Below, one piece after another: positions 10,894-21,494 of a DNA stretch of 64,000 bases. Origin of the DNA: Rostrohypoxylon terebratum (lineage: Eukaryota > Ascomycota > Sordariomycetes > Xylariales > Hypoxylaceae). The stretch's first letter is position 1; each line of letters starts with the position of its first letter. The stretch lies in assembly GCA_022497145.1 (NCBI GenBank), contig MU385947.1:1-64000 (forward strand), read 5' to 3'. The notes below the pieces were generated by a model. That model did not search any database and was not told where the DNA came from. It worked only from the letters and a program-made list of their open reading frames with translations. The position numbers were made by a program, and so were the translations under genes.

Positions 10894-11260
10894 ATTCCCT
10901 TGAAAATTTAACCCCTTTTGAGCTTTTGTGTCACCATGCTGGTACCATTATGTAATTCTAGTGCTGACTTAAACTGCTTACAAAGCGAAGACCTGCTTAC
11001 TTAATGATGTATGTGGGGGTGATCTCGAATTGCTCCATTGATTAGGTAAGTTAGATCTTATGTTCAGCCCATGTCGCCTCTAAGAGAACTTTCTTTCCTT
11101 TATTACTTTCAATGCTTCGTAGATCACATTTCAGACCCAGTGCGCGCGCAGTGCGTCATCAGCAATTGACCGTTGAGACGAGCTTGATATATCTACGTAT
11201 TACATACGTAGTTTGCTATGTGTTTATTAACTTAACAATAACCCTAACCCCATCTTGATC
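10894..11260. other. Intergenic, downstream of the peptide transporter
   Basis: AT-rich with no gene. It holds the 11241-11251 CCCTAA piece and is otherwise unremarkable. Confidence 0.4.
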
Positions 11261-13175
11261 TTAATCGCGATCTTCATCAACTCTTATAGCCTCCGCATCT
11301 TGGTTTTCGAAGTCGGCATCGTACTTCCTGAATATTGCCCAGAATATCACTGCGGAAAGGGCACTGACACCTGCCAAGCTGGCATACATAATGACTAACG
11401 AAGGATCCTTGGACACTGGCCCCAATGCGATTCCAAGCGCTGCCGCTATCGCAGCTGCGACATTTTGAAGTGCTTGAACTAAGGTCTTGATGTTCGGCGG
11501 GGCTTCAGAATACGTGTACTCGTTCAATGCAACAATACCTAAAATCTCACCGGCGGCGAGCAGGAACTGCAAGGGTGTCTGGAGCCACATGCTAACGTCA
11601 TTCGGCTCACGAATACCTGTGCTTTCGTGTGTAGCTTCTGGACAGTCCAGAGGATATTGATAACACGGGCCCCGAGAATATATAAGCTTTTGGAGTCCCG
11701 CTGCATAGGCAATGGCTGCGCCTATGAACAGGAATCCGAGCGTCATTCGCATGATAGGGCCAAAGGGGATTCGGCGCCGGCGAAGGAAAGGTAGAATGAC
11801 GCCTTGGATAAGAGGGGCTAAGATGATGCAGGCGATGGGATTCAGTGCTTGGATGGTGTCGTTATCCACACCTTGCTGTTTCATTTGGCCAGCTTGCGAG
11901 ATGATATTATTGGTGGTCTGATTGTAGCAGAGCCAGAAAATCACAAAGCAAGTGATGACGCGACAGCCCTTGAGGCCACGTCTAATTTCATCTACGAAGG
12001 ACGCAGTCCAAGGAACAGTACGTCTATGATGCGATTCTTGATATTCCGGATATGCCGCTGATAGCCGAAATTGGGAGCGCAAAGCTATCATAATTACCTG
12101 GCCAGCATGCGGGAGGACATTGCCTTCGGGAGGTAGCTTGACTATGAAGTTATTAGCAACTGCTTTCACTTCGACCGAAAGTCATGAATACCGAGTTTTC
12201 TATTCCAGAGAAGCACTGGAATGACAGATACCACAAGAACGCACGTCGGCAGCAAGTACGCAGCCCAGAAGTCGATGTGCTTCTCCATCAAAGTCGTGGG
12301 AATCGAAGATAGAGAGGCAATATTGGCCATCCTGAAAACATCAGCCTCTTTTTATTCTCCGGACGGAGATGCGATATGCCAAGCTTACCAATAATACCCA
12401 TTAAAAAGGTATTGGACTGAAAGCTTTCTATCAGTTACTATGAGCTTTCCTGCCTTATTTCGCTTCACTTGGGGTTTCGTGGTAGGGATTTGGTCAGCTA
12501 TGTCTCAATTAGTCACCTTGGAAAACCGGCGCTTAATAGCGGTGAATCATACCTATGAACGGATACATGACCGCTGACAGGCCTCCATGCCCTAGGCCGA
12601 CTAAAACCATAGTGATGGCAATGCCTGGGATGCCGGCTCCGTGTTCCAAAGCACTCGGGATTGATGTAGCCACTAACACAATGTAGCCTGAAACTAAGAA
12701 TCTATCACTTTTCAGCAACAACGCCAAATTTTGGCCCGAAATCTATCTTTCACCGCTTACCCGAGACACAAGAGCATCGCCTTGTAGCGACCAACCCAGA
12801 CGTCAGATAAGAGAGCGAGTGGCACGGGAGTTAAGTATTGAAAGAATAGAAAGGCATTCTGAATGATCGTGGCCTTTGCCTGTCCCAAGCCTAAAGCGCC
12901 CGGGAGAAGAGGATTTCCTCGTGGGTTCTGAAGGTAATTCTCTATGCTCAATTAGAAAGTCGAATGCTGTAGATGCAGTACTACTTACGCCATGCCACAG
13001 TCACACCGAATCGCGCGACTCCTGTTGCTGCCCCAGTAAAGGCTAGCAACCAAGCTGTGGTTGGGATCGGTTGAATTTCGTGAATGAGAGTTTGGATCTC
13101 TTCGACTGTAGCGTCCCTAGGGAAAAATTCCTCTTCTTCGGCAGATCCGCCGACTTTTTCTTTTCCATTTTCCAT
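11261..13175 (-). CDS. POT/PTR2-family oligopeptide:H+ symporter
   Basis: Six exons joined by hand, all phases agreeing: 13175-12989, 12941-12761, 12701-12553, 12497-12389, 12331-12192 and 12141-11261; 548 aa. Introns are 47-69 nt; the last has the branch site GCTAATAAC. The protein imports di/tripeptides with protons across the plasma membrane. Family marks include NYLQNPRGNPLLPGALGLGQ, ALLSDVWVGRYK, EHGAGIPG, IADQIPTTKP, the PTR2 signature region YYWMANIASLSS, and LLWNRKL joined to VKLPPEGNVLP. The third exon is entered at GATAG|ATT; the nearer TTTCAG is out of frame. ATG 13175 is the first in-frame ATG, but the same frame stays open upstream to about 13290 without ATG, so an extra 5' exon is possible. 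The length is slightly short of the usual 580-620 aa, consistent with that. Confidence 0.92.
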
Positions 13176-13780
13176 CGCCACGTATGAGTATCCCGGGAAA
13201 ATGCCGTCGAGCGATTTCTTTTCGTAAAATTCAGAGATAGGTAGTTTAGTGCTAGCATCAGCAGGACTACTCCGGAAGTACCTGAAGCCGAAGAGGCGTC
13301 AGATACGTGTTGAAACCCAACACGTGTAGATCTTGAGGAAACGTGATGCTCTCTCACTTATCACTACGTCGTATTATCTAGATTCCAACTGCCGTTCCTA
13401 GATGCAAGTGATCAGATCCCTGGAAGCAAGGGACCGTAAAGCCTTGAAAGCAGGGGTTCTTAATCTTCCCGAGGTCCCCTCTACGGTCTACCTGCTTACC
13501 AGGTACCTATGAGGGGCAATGTTGCCTACAGATCCACTGTACTGCTGGCAGTTTCTGGTCGCCAAATTTCCGCAGTTCTTCACCTATATAGTCAACAATA
13601 GCACTGTAAATTAGTGGTTACATGCATGTTGGTTCGAGCTATCAACCGAATTTCCCTTTGTTCCCTTGATTGCTCCCGTCTTTGTCGCATTCCTCTCCTG
13701 CTGCCTTCTCCCTCTGTAAAAATTTCACTCGAGAATTTCCAAAAAGTTCCGATAAAATTCACAAATTGGTAAACATTAAA
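13176..13780. other. Divergent spacer between the transporter and the peptidase relic
   Basis: It contains the open upstream extension of the transporter frame (to about 13290, minus strand) and otherwise nothing recognisable. It may hold the shared promoter region of the two divergent genes. Confidence 0.4.
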
Positions 13781-14440
13781 GAAGGCATAGCGGAGTTCAA
13801 GATCGCTGGCCTGTCCCAGTCCCGCCAAACTTGGTACAATACAAGATCGTGGGCAACCTGAAATCATCAGCAGCACCTCTGATCCTGCTACATGGAGGGT
13901 AGGCATTACCAAATTGAGAAAGGAACTCTCCAAAGATATTCAGGAAGAGCTAGATCGCGCCGAAGAGAAAAACGACTTCGAAAACCCAGAGTATGAAGCC
14001 AATGGAGGTGTTCTACAAGCGACACCTATGTCTGGTTAGCCCCTAGCCGTCGGAAGAAGTTCAGACTGCACTCAGCTGATTTGCGAAGGATGCAACAACC
14101 TATGATACAATGTAAACGATGCAACTCGTCATCCTACCAATGACACTAGCGCCAGTATGTCCATGATATATTTACCTAGGTATGGCCTCAGTGAGTTATA
14201 CATCTCTGGTTCACTTCGTCATTGGCCTTGCATTCCGCTATTACTGCTCCAACTCTTCTGATCAATGGATCTGAGGACGAAGCTCAGGATGTTGCGATTC
14301 AGCCCTTCTTTAACTATACCACAAGGGCAAGATGGATTACTCTAGACGGCGCTGCTCATTTTCACATGTCAATCAACGGCAAAGGCATATGCAGCACGCC
14401 GAAGCCTTCTTGACTGGCTGAATCAGTATTGTCGATCTGG
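13781..14440 (+). pseudogene. Proline iminopeptidase-like alpha/beta hydrolase, broken
   Basis: Pieces of the S33 peptidase family follow in the right order but in different frames. EGIAEFKIAGLSQSRQTWY starts at 13781, then after a frame change KIVGNLKSSAAPLILLHGG (the oxyanion HGG motif) ends in a stop. Next come DIQEELDRAEEKNDFENPEYEA, MEVFYKRHLCL one frame off, ITAPTLLINGSEDEAQDVA (the Asp region, about 14240) and WITLDGAAHF (the His region). At least three frameshifts and a stop interrupt it. The segment with the nucleophile Ser (GxSxGG) is missing, since the gap between HGG and the ITAPTLLING block is far shorter than in intact members. Intact enzymes release N-terminal proline from peptides. 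It lies divergently from the peptide transporter. Confidence 0.8.
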
Positions 14441-14972
14441 GTACTTCGTACCGAGAACAAGGAATTTTTCAATTGTGAATCAGAGTATACGTAGTACCTA
14501 AAAATAAAATTCGCGATTTCTCTCACTACCTAGGGTCAAAGTAAGGGATTGTGCAATGCCTCGCCCGAAGTGATTTCTTGTAGCCCTGTACATAGATGAA
14601 GAGTTGCCTACCAGGCCCTACCTACCTACTTGTATCTACGGCGTCCTGACTCTTCAATTTCCGCCGACACGTCGCTCAGCGCAAGCTGATACCGTCCCCA
14701 ATTTCCTCAACTACCATTACCTCGCTGAACTTTTCTTCATGAGTTCGACGACCAAGAATGAAAAAGAACCATTGACTGTATAAATAGAGAGATTTAACCC
14801 CGAGGGCTATGACGATGGGTGTTTTCTGTGGAAGATAGCAATGATGCGAGAGACCTGCTTAGGTTAGGGAAGAATCCCGTATTGAAGGCACGTACCGCAC
14901 TTGTTCTTCATCCACACTACACCGAGTCAAGATTCCCAGCATTCGACTCACTATCGCTATAACTAACTGTAC
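14441..14972. other. Spacer between two pseudogenes
   Basis: No open frame of note. CCTACCTACTTG micro-repeats lie near 14620. The missing 5' half of the permease relic is not recognisable here. Confidence 0.4.
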
Positions 14973-15890
14973 ACAAGATGCCGATTCTCCTTTCCATGTA
15001 TGCGACCCCATTTCTGTGCGCTGTAACGGATTCCTGACAATTGTAAACCTGAAAAGATGGCCGAGGAAATGAAAAATGCTTCGACCGTGGTGCCTTAAGC
15101 CATTACCATCAGTGTCGGACTCAACGGCGTCCTTGGACTTGCGATGATGATCGCGTATCTCTTCTGTCTAGGAGATCTTGAAGCTGTGCTCGACTCGTAG
15201 ACCACATTGGGCTACCCATTTTTTCGTATTCCAAGCTAGGACAAGGTCTACGCCGGGCGCGGCAGTGATGGGTTTGGTCATTGTGCTTCTCGGCATTTGC
15301 AGCAGCGTCGGCGTATTGGCGTCATCGTCGAGGATGCTCTCGGGTCCTTTGCAAGAGACCGAGGAGTACCAATCTGAAAGACGTTTATCAAGGTGCCACG
15401 CTCGCACCGTCAGTTTATTGTTGCCTGCTAATATGTGTCATCAACGCAGCTTCAACATCGCACTTCCGTCCCTATTTATACCGCCGTATTTACAACGGTC
15501 GTACCCGTGCTTCCATCGCCAATCCCGCTCGGCCGAAGTGTTGCCTTGAGAAACATCGTGGATCTGAGTGTCGCCGCCTTACTAAGTTGCACGCTTCTGC
15601 TCTGGAGACGAACCCCAAAACAGGGAACTAAATCGTACAACTTTGAGAGTAGAACCTGGCAATCTGCATTGGGGCCCGTGGCGCATTCCAGGTATATTAG
15701 GTGTGTCATTTTAGCCCCCGCCCGCCAACACCGGTTACGCCGCAGACTATGAATTTCAACGTGTTGACTGTTGGTGATATGAAATCGGACAATATTGCCG
15801 AAGATAAATGAACACGCGGTTTCGCGGGAAGATTACTACTATAATGTGGGATCTGCCTACCTTTTTTCATATGTTCGTAAGTGGCGCTCA
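14973..15890 (+). pseudogene. APC-family amino acid/choline permease, 5'-truncated relic
   Basis: The remains read like the C-terminal half of a fungal GABA/choline-type permease. DADSPFH joins across an intact-looking 59-nt intron (14998-15056, GTATGC...AAAAG) to MAEEMKNASTVVP. In-frame TAA at 15096 and TAG at 15198 follow, inside the ITISVGLNGVLGLAMMIAYLFCLGDLEAVL region. After shifts come SSSRMLS, FARDRG, TSVPIYTAVFTTVVPVLPS, VALRNIVDLSVAALLS, LLLWRR, GPWRIPGILGV, and PPTPVTPQTMNFNVLTVGD near 15730. The N-terminal transmembrane half is absent. It can make no working transporter. It lies just beyond the peptidase relic and the PTR2 gene. Confidence 0.8.
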
Positions 15891-16260
15891 TCAATGTGCA
15901 GTGTCTGAAACCTGGTCAATCATATATGTTTTATCGCTGAGCCAAGCTTCACTATGAGTAGCGTGCCGATACCCGGACGAGATGAGTGAACCGGGTGACG
16001 CTCTCTTGGCGAAGAATGCTTGACGTCTTACCGGATTGGATTGACTCCAGCGGTCGAATCAATGTCTCAGAATTCAGCCCGAAGTCTGGGCGAGGCTTGA
16101 GCTAGAGGACTTGGCAAATCCATCCCATGTTTATATCGGTCCAGCTTAAGCGAGAGCTTGGAATATTATTTTAGCTTCGAGATCTCATTCCTTTGATAAA
16201 GCTGCGATCTCCCATCTTGTTCCTCGACCGCCTGGGAGTACCAGAGCGTCGGGAGTACAC
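15891..16260. other. Intergenic, promoter side of the SGNH hydrolase
   Basis: No gene seen. The open frame that starts near 16193 runs through the next gene's first exon in another frame and is rejected. Confidence 0.4.
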
Positions 16261-17359
16261 ATGGAGCAAGATCGTCCGGAGAAAGGCGAAGAGCCGTCGA
16301 AGGCTTCTCGCTTCGGGTTCCTACACAGCAAGAAAGCAATCGCGGGTTTTGTGGCGATGGGATGCGTCCTTGTCGCGGCTGTTATCTTAATTGGTAAGTT
16401 TTTCGCACTAGAAAAGATAGCAGAGCATCGCCAGTAGGTTTCCTAATATGAGATTTGTTTGTGCAGCTCTCGCGACAACTGGCACGATTCACCCAAGCGA
16501 CTCTTCTGCAGACTTCGTCACCGAGAAACAGCTAGCTAGCGATGTCACTATGCCAGCTTCGAGGTTAGCCCCGACGTCTACCATGGCATCTACCACAACG
16601 TCTACCACGACGTCTACCACGGAAACTAAACCTTCCGTTACGCCAACTACCGTCAACTCTGCAGCAAGTTCGCATAGCATCCCACTAAGGATCATGGCTC
16701 TCGGCGCCTCTATTGTCAAAGGCGAGACTTCACCTGGCTACCTGGGTTTCCGCAAGCCCATGCGGGATGAATTGGTCAACTCAGGTTACACGGTGAACAT
16801 GGTAGGATCCGTACAGTTAGGCGATTTTGTTGATAACGATGTCGAAGCCTACGGAGGCAAGAAAATCTTGGAGATGCACGATTATGCCAAGAAGATAGTA
16901 CCTAAGGCACTACCGAACCTATTCGTGATCAACCTCGGGACCAACAATCTCCTGCAGAATAAGGACGTGGACAAAGTAGGCCAGCAGATGAAGGATTTGA
17001 TCAACTACCTATTGACGGCTTCGAATGCGTCAACGGTTATCATGAGTACGATGTTGACCAATAAGGTCCCCAACAAGGAGCCGATAGTCTTAGATATGAA
17101 CACACAGTATCGGGGAATAATGAAAGACTTCGAAGCCGAGAATAAGCCTGTCGTTTTAGCAGAAATGCACCCGAGCGAAGGTACCTCCGGCACTCCCACG
17201 GTCGATGAGATTGGACCCGATGGCTCACACCCTACAGTCAAGGGTTATGAGATGATGGCGCGTATCTTCGTACAGGCCATTCAGGAGGCAGACGAGAAGG
17301 GATTTTTCCGTAAAGCTGCAGATAATGGTACACCGGATAATGGAGATACTGTTAATTGA
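16261..17359 (+). CDS. Membrane-anchored SGNH/GDSL hydrolase
   Basis: Two exons: 16261-16393 and 16467-17359, with a 73-nt intron (GTAAGT...GTGCAG); 341 aa. The short first exon gives a basic cytosolic start (MEQDRPEKGEEPSK) and a membrane anchor, IAGFVAMGCVLVAAVILI, continuing into IALATTG. This predicts a type II membrane protein. A Thr/Ser stalk (STTTSTTTSTTETK) separates the anchor from the catalytic domain, probably O-glycosylated outside the cell. SGNH blocks: MALGASIVKGE with Ser about 126, NLGTNN with Asn about 205, and DGSHPTVKGYE with Asp about 296 and His about 299. The Gly of block II is less clear. The fold is used by esterases, lipases and carbohydrate esterases, and the substrate cannot be told from the sequence. 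A poly(A)-like AATAAA is at 17505. Confidence 0.87.
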
Positions 17360-17504
17360 GGAAATATAGGGCTAAGGATTGGAAAAATTCCGGAGGCTTA
17401 TTAGTCCTAAGATGTAATAAAACAAGTATATTATTCTCACCGCCTCTATAGATTTGAGATTGACCGTTGTGACCTTCATCTTCTAGTTGTAAGTATCAAT
17501 TACT

Positions 17505-17510
17505 AATAAA
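17505..17510 (+). terminator. Likely poly(A) signal of the SGNH hydrolase gene
   Basis: An AATAAA, overlapping a second copy (AATAAATAAA), lies about 145 nt after the TGA stop and fits a fungal polyadenylation region. Confidence 0.4.
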
Positions 17511-19129
17511 TAAACTTCTTAGGAGAGCCTATGCTTAACGGCGCCGCTGACGAGTGCACAGCAAAATAATGAATCCTGGAATACAAGAAATTATGAAAGC
17601 AGGATGTCAATTCCATAGGATCAAGGCAACACTGCTAGACGAGTGTCTGTGCAGAAGCGAAAGGAAGCTGGGCAGTGAAAAAGCACCCAAAAACGCGGTG
17701 TAGCGTGAGAACTTTTCCATTTCTGCTTCATCTCCCAGCGCAACGAATATAATAATGCCAGACAGAACGACGACTCGAAGGAACTATGTCGAAGCGACCA
17801 TACTCGACTGAAAATGAACGTTCCGAAACGAGAGTTGCACGTGAAATTTGGAATTGAGCAGTTGCTTCTCTCCATTTAACTTAAGATCGAAGTTGTGATA
17901 TGCCAAGTGTTCTTTTGTAGAATGCTAGCGATTGGTAAGTCGCTAAAATAAGACCTATCCGGAGACCTTGTATGTTGCTATTGACCCCTACTATCACCAC
18001 CTAATAGGACTCGCCAGCTATTACCTAGTTTAACATCCCTAACCCAGCGCTCTTAACGATCCTGTCACATCCACTAGGACTGCCTACTGATAATCTCTCC
18101 GATTGGGAGATGACCTGGAGATGACCCATGGGGTAAGCAAGGGAGACAAGTCGAATCGATGGGTAGGATTGAAGAGCCTCACGATACCTTGCACCTCGAA
18201 GGATTCAAGCGCATACCCTTCCCTGCGTTTTCCAATCATCACGTAGGAGTGTGAATATGGCCGAATACATTACCTATCAACTAGGAGCTGGGTACCTATA
18301 AGACACCAAGGTGTCTCATAGTCGGCACCGACCGACTTGCTTTTTACCCCTCTTCCCACAAACCGGCGAAGAATTACCTAGGCAATACTAGTAGTACCTA
18401 TGAGACATTTGTTCTAAATTATCGGCATCAAATCTATCACAGCCATAATTCTCCAGAAATGACCATCCGGGAAACAGCCATCGGGCTTGGTAGGAAGGGG
18501 GCTGTTGCCACACACAGAACGGATCTCCGCATCCCGGAGTTTGTTATGATGGAAGGAACTATTCGCGGAAGATTGATCGGGAGGAAGGAAGACTCGACAG
18601 CATAATTATACCGGCGATGGTTGAATTAAGGTTAATGTCGCCCGAAGCATCCGTCCACGTCTTTGTTGTTAGTTGTGGTAAATGTGCAATGGGTATGGTG
18701 CGAGATCAGCGAGGAGTTTACGACTCTCAGAGATAGACGCTGAAGGTATGGCGTAGTGGGACGAGTTCGTGCTACAGACGGTAACGATATCTGGTAAGTA
18801 TACTTCGTAGGAAATGAACAATTGGTACACGGCCTTCCGGGTCTGTGGAAAAAGCACTGTCTGCATATGAATCAGTCCGTAGAACATCCATCCATATTCG
18901 TTCACGATGCCTCCAATTTGATGAGCAAAAGTAAAGCTCGATGTGTATGTGGCGGTGGTCCGTTTTCATCTATGATTCATAGAACTGGGCAGCTAAAAGC
19001 GGGCAATATAAATACATCCCACATCTCTGGGCTTGGGGAAAGAGTAGGTAAATATTCAAGCTTCGGAAACCATTCGGTGCGTCCTACTATAGCTCTCGCA
19101 GCTACTCTTTCGACCAGGAAAATATCAGG
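17511..19129. other. Intergenic, nothing clear
   Basis: About 1.6 kb with only stop-rich or shadow frames. A short AGACACCAAGGTGTCT palindrome is at about 18301-18316. No recognisable coding or RNA gene. Confidence 0.45.
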
Positions 19130-19595
19130 ATGCTCGGTCGTCTCTTACTCACGTTCGATGCCCTTGGCATGTGCATAGGCACCTTGAAAGCCGATTGCTT
19201 CAATGAATCCCACATGTTTAATCCCCGCTGGCCGCCACACGCCAAGTACGTCTTATCCACGACAGCAAGCCTTTTGTGCTTTCTTTTGAAACTACTATGA
19301 TGCTAATGCCCTGAACAGATTCCACAACGTACAAACCATCTCTCTTGCCGTGATCTTATCGATCATAACGCTTTATTATACCTGGCGTCATGCTGAAACA
19401 CTTAAACTCAGGCGCGAGTTCATGTTCACAAGCGCCTGGACAGGATCGATTTATTGGCTTGCCGGTTTCATTTCCATTCTTCCACCGGGTACCATGGGAC
19501 TCGACCCGGAATTCGGCGGACCGGGGTTCCCCCAGGGTTATTTTTTCTCTGCTATGATGAGTTGTGGATTGCTGGGCGCTTGGTTGGAATATTGA
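19130..19595 (+). CDS. Small integral membrane protein of a fungal uncharacterised family
   Basis: Two exons: 19130-19245 and 19319-19595, with a 73-nt intron (GTACGT, branch TGCTAATG, GAACAG); 130 aa. Exon 1 reads MLGRLLLTFDALGMC then NPRWPPHA; exon 2 goes on KFHNVQTISLAVILSIITLYY. The pattern GRxLLT...AD..NE.H.FNP.WPPHAKFHN, followed by three more hydrophobic segments, matches a group of short four-TM fungal proteins that I recall as DUF6640; that name is from memory and unchecked. Function unknown. A GC-rich PGTMGLDPEFGGPGFPQG loop precedes the last segment. The splice join is in frame and restores the family block, which argues that it is expressed. Confidence 0.75.
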
Positions 19596-20254
19596 ACGAT
19601 ATTTGGGGTTCTTGCTTCGTGGCAGTAACGGCGGCGGTTGCTCCAGGACTTGCGCCCATTCTGGGTAGAGGGGGGCAGATAACGAATTCAAGAGGCGTTA
19701 CCGATTAGCGCACCCTTTCATTAGCAGTACTGCGTTCCAACGGCTACAATGCCCTATGGCCTCGCCTTAGGGCATCGGTTGCAATAATTCGTGCACTCCC
19801 CAAAAATGGAGTGTAATAAAGGAAGATGAATAAAGTGGAATTCTCGTTTTTCTTTTTCAAAAAAAAAAAGAATATGTTGATATGATCTGGTTATTGATGG
19901 AATCAAACTGGGGATAGTATCAAGGGAGAGCTTCTTCAAATAATATACCTACCTAGGTAGGTCCTGCCTCTTTGAAATACTATTGGTGATTCGACCGTTG
20001 ACATCGGGAATATCCTTGGATGTGATAATGTCGTGACATTAAGCTCGAAACTAGGAGACTGGCGCCGTGATAACCCCGCATCGCTTGATAGGAAGGTTCC
20101 GGAGTAAACCAACCTAAGAGGGGAGAGTGAGATATGTAATCGAATCAGAATCTTGAATCATGGTCGCTTCTACCTCAAATCTCCAATCCTCGAAATGAAT
20201 CCGATCAGAAAACAAATACCCATTTGCAGATAACTCGTATTGGGAACTTCCACA
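19596..20254. other. Intergenic with a CCTA/TAGG palindrome
   Basis: It holds a poly-A run at about 19858-19870 and the 16-nt perfect palindrome ACCTACCTAGGTAGGT at 19947-19962. No gene. Confidence 0.5.
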
Positions 20255-21494
20255 ATGAGCTCCGAAGGAGGAATTCCGGTTATAGACTTTGCTGCATGGT
20301 CAGATGGTTCAATTGATGATAGAAAACGTGTTGCCCGAGAATTGACAGACGCATGCCGCAGGGTTGGTTTTGCCTATGTTGTTAATCACGGAGTGCCCAG
20401 CGATTTGCTCGAGGAAGCATTTGGCTGGTCTAAAAAGCTCTTCGACCTACCTCGAGAGAAGAAAATGCTAGCGCCCCATCCACCAGGTAAGCCTACAATC
20501 AACGGTCTCGATGATGAAGCATGATAACCACTCAGCGCAGGACCTAATGTCCACCGGGGATATTCGTGGCCTGGACTAGAAAAAGTGACGCAGGATATCA
20601 TCAAGGATGGAGATGAAGCCAGAGAAGCCGAGAATCGTAAAATCTCAGATGTCAAGGTTTGTTGCCTAGGCGGGCTCACCAGTCCTTATTAGGATGACGG
20701 CTTACTGATCCCACTCGAAAAAAAGGAGAGCTATGAAATCGGCAGTGAAGAGTCCAAATTGCAGCCAAACGTCTGGCTGCCTAATGAAGTCCTTCCTGGC
20801 TTCCGAGAATTCATGGTGCCATTCTACTGGAAGTGTTTCGAGGCAGGAAAGGACTTATTGCGTGCCTTAGCTATCGGGATCGGACTTGAGGACAAGGATT
20901 TCTTCCTCCGTTTCCATAGTGGAGAAAACAATCAATTGAGGCTACTCCACTATCCTCCAGTTGAAGCAGAGAGGCTCACCAACAATGAAGTGGCTCGCAT
21001 GCCTGCTCATTCGGACTGGGGTACGATCACGATGCTTTTCCAAGACGACTGCGGAGGTCTGCAGGTTGAGCACCCGAATGAACCAAATCGTTTCGTTGAC
21101 GCGACGCCGATGAAGAACGCATTGGTTATGAACGTGGGCGACTTGTTGATGAGATGGAGCAATGGTACGTCCGATGCAGACTGATAGCCATCAACGTTTC
21201 CTGAAAATGACTGACGTCGAAGTTCAAGATTTCCTCAAATCAACGCTGCATCGCGTCACCCTTCCACCAGTACAAAGCAAACGGCAAATCGACGGACAGC
21301 TCATGACTAGGCCCAGATACTCAATTCCATACTTCGTCTCACCCAATCCGGAAGCTATCATTGAGTGTCTGTCCGTATGCACAGATGAGAAACACCCCGT
21401 TAAGTACGAGCCTGTTATGCAGGAGGAATATAGGCGAATGAGAGCGAGGGGACAGTATGCGGAAGCTCCAGTCGCTCCAATAACGGTTTCTTAG
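20255..21494 (+). CDS. 2-oxoglutarate/Fe(II)-dependent dioxygenase (isopenicillin N synthase-like)
   Basis: Four exons: 20255-20486, 20541-20656, 20726-21164 and 21229-21494; 350 aa. Phases agree throughout. The start is ATG 20255 (MSSEGGIPVIDFAAW); an earlier open start lacks ATG. Intron 2 uses a weaker GTTTGT donor with the acceptor AAAAG|GAG, restoring SDVKESYEIG. Intron 3 ends TTCAAG|AT, restoring WSNDFLKSTLHRV. The N-terminal DIOX_N part has RVGFAYVVNHGV. The 2OG core has His 211 and Asp 213 (AHSDWGT), His 270 (STLHRV) and the 2OG-binding R292-x-S294 (RPRYSIPYF). Such enzymes hydroxylate, desaturate or cyclise small molecules. No secondary-metabolite backbone gene is nearby, so the substrate is unknown. 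Confidence 0.9.

Noticed and set aside
12696..12701. Nearer acceptor TTTCAG for exon 3 of the peptide transporter
   Set aside because: It breaks the frame; the upstream GATAG acceptor keeps it and yields GFLVSGYIVLVATSIPSALE-type family sequence.
19356..19691. 111-codon minus-strand open frame
   Set aside because: It is opposite the small membrane protein gene, whose spliced reading restores a family pattern.
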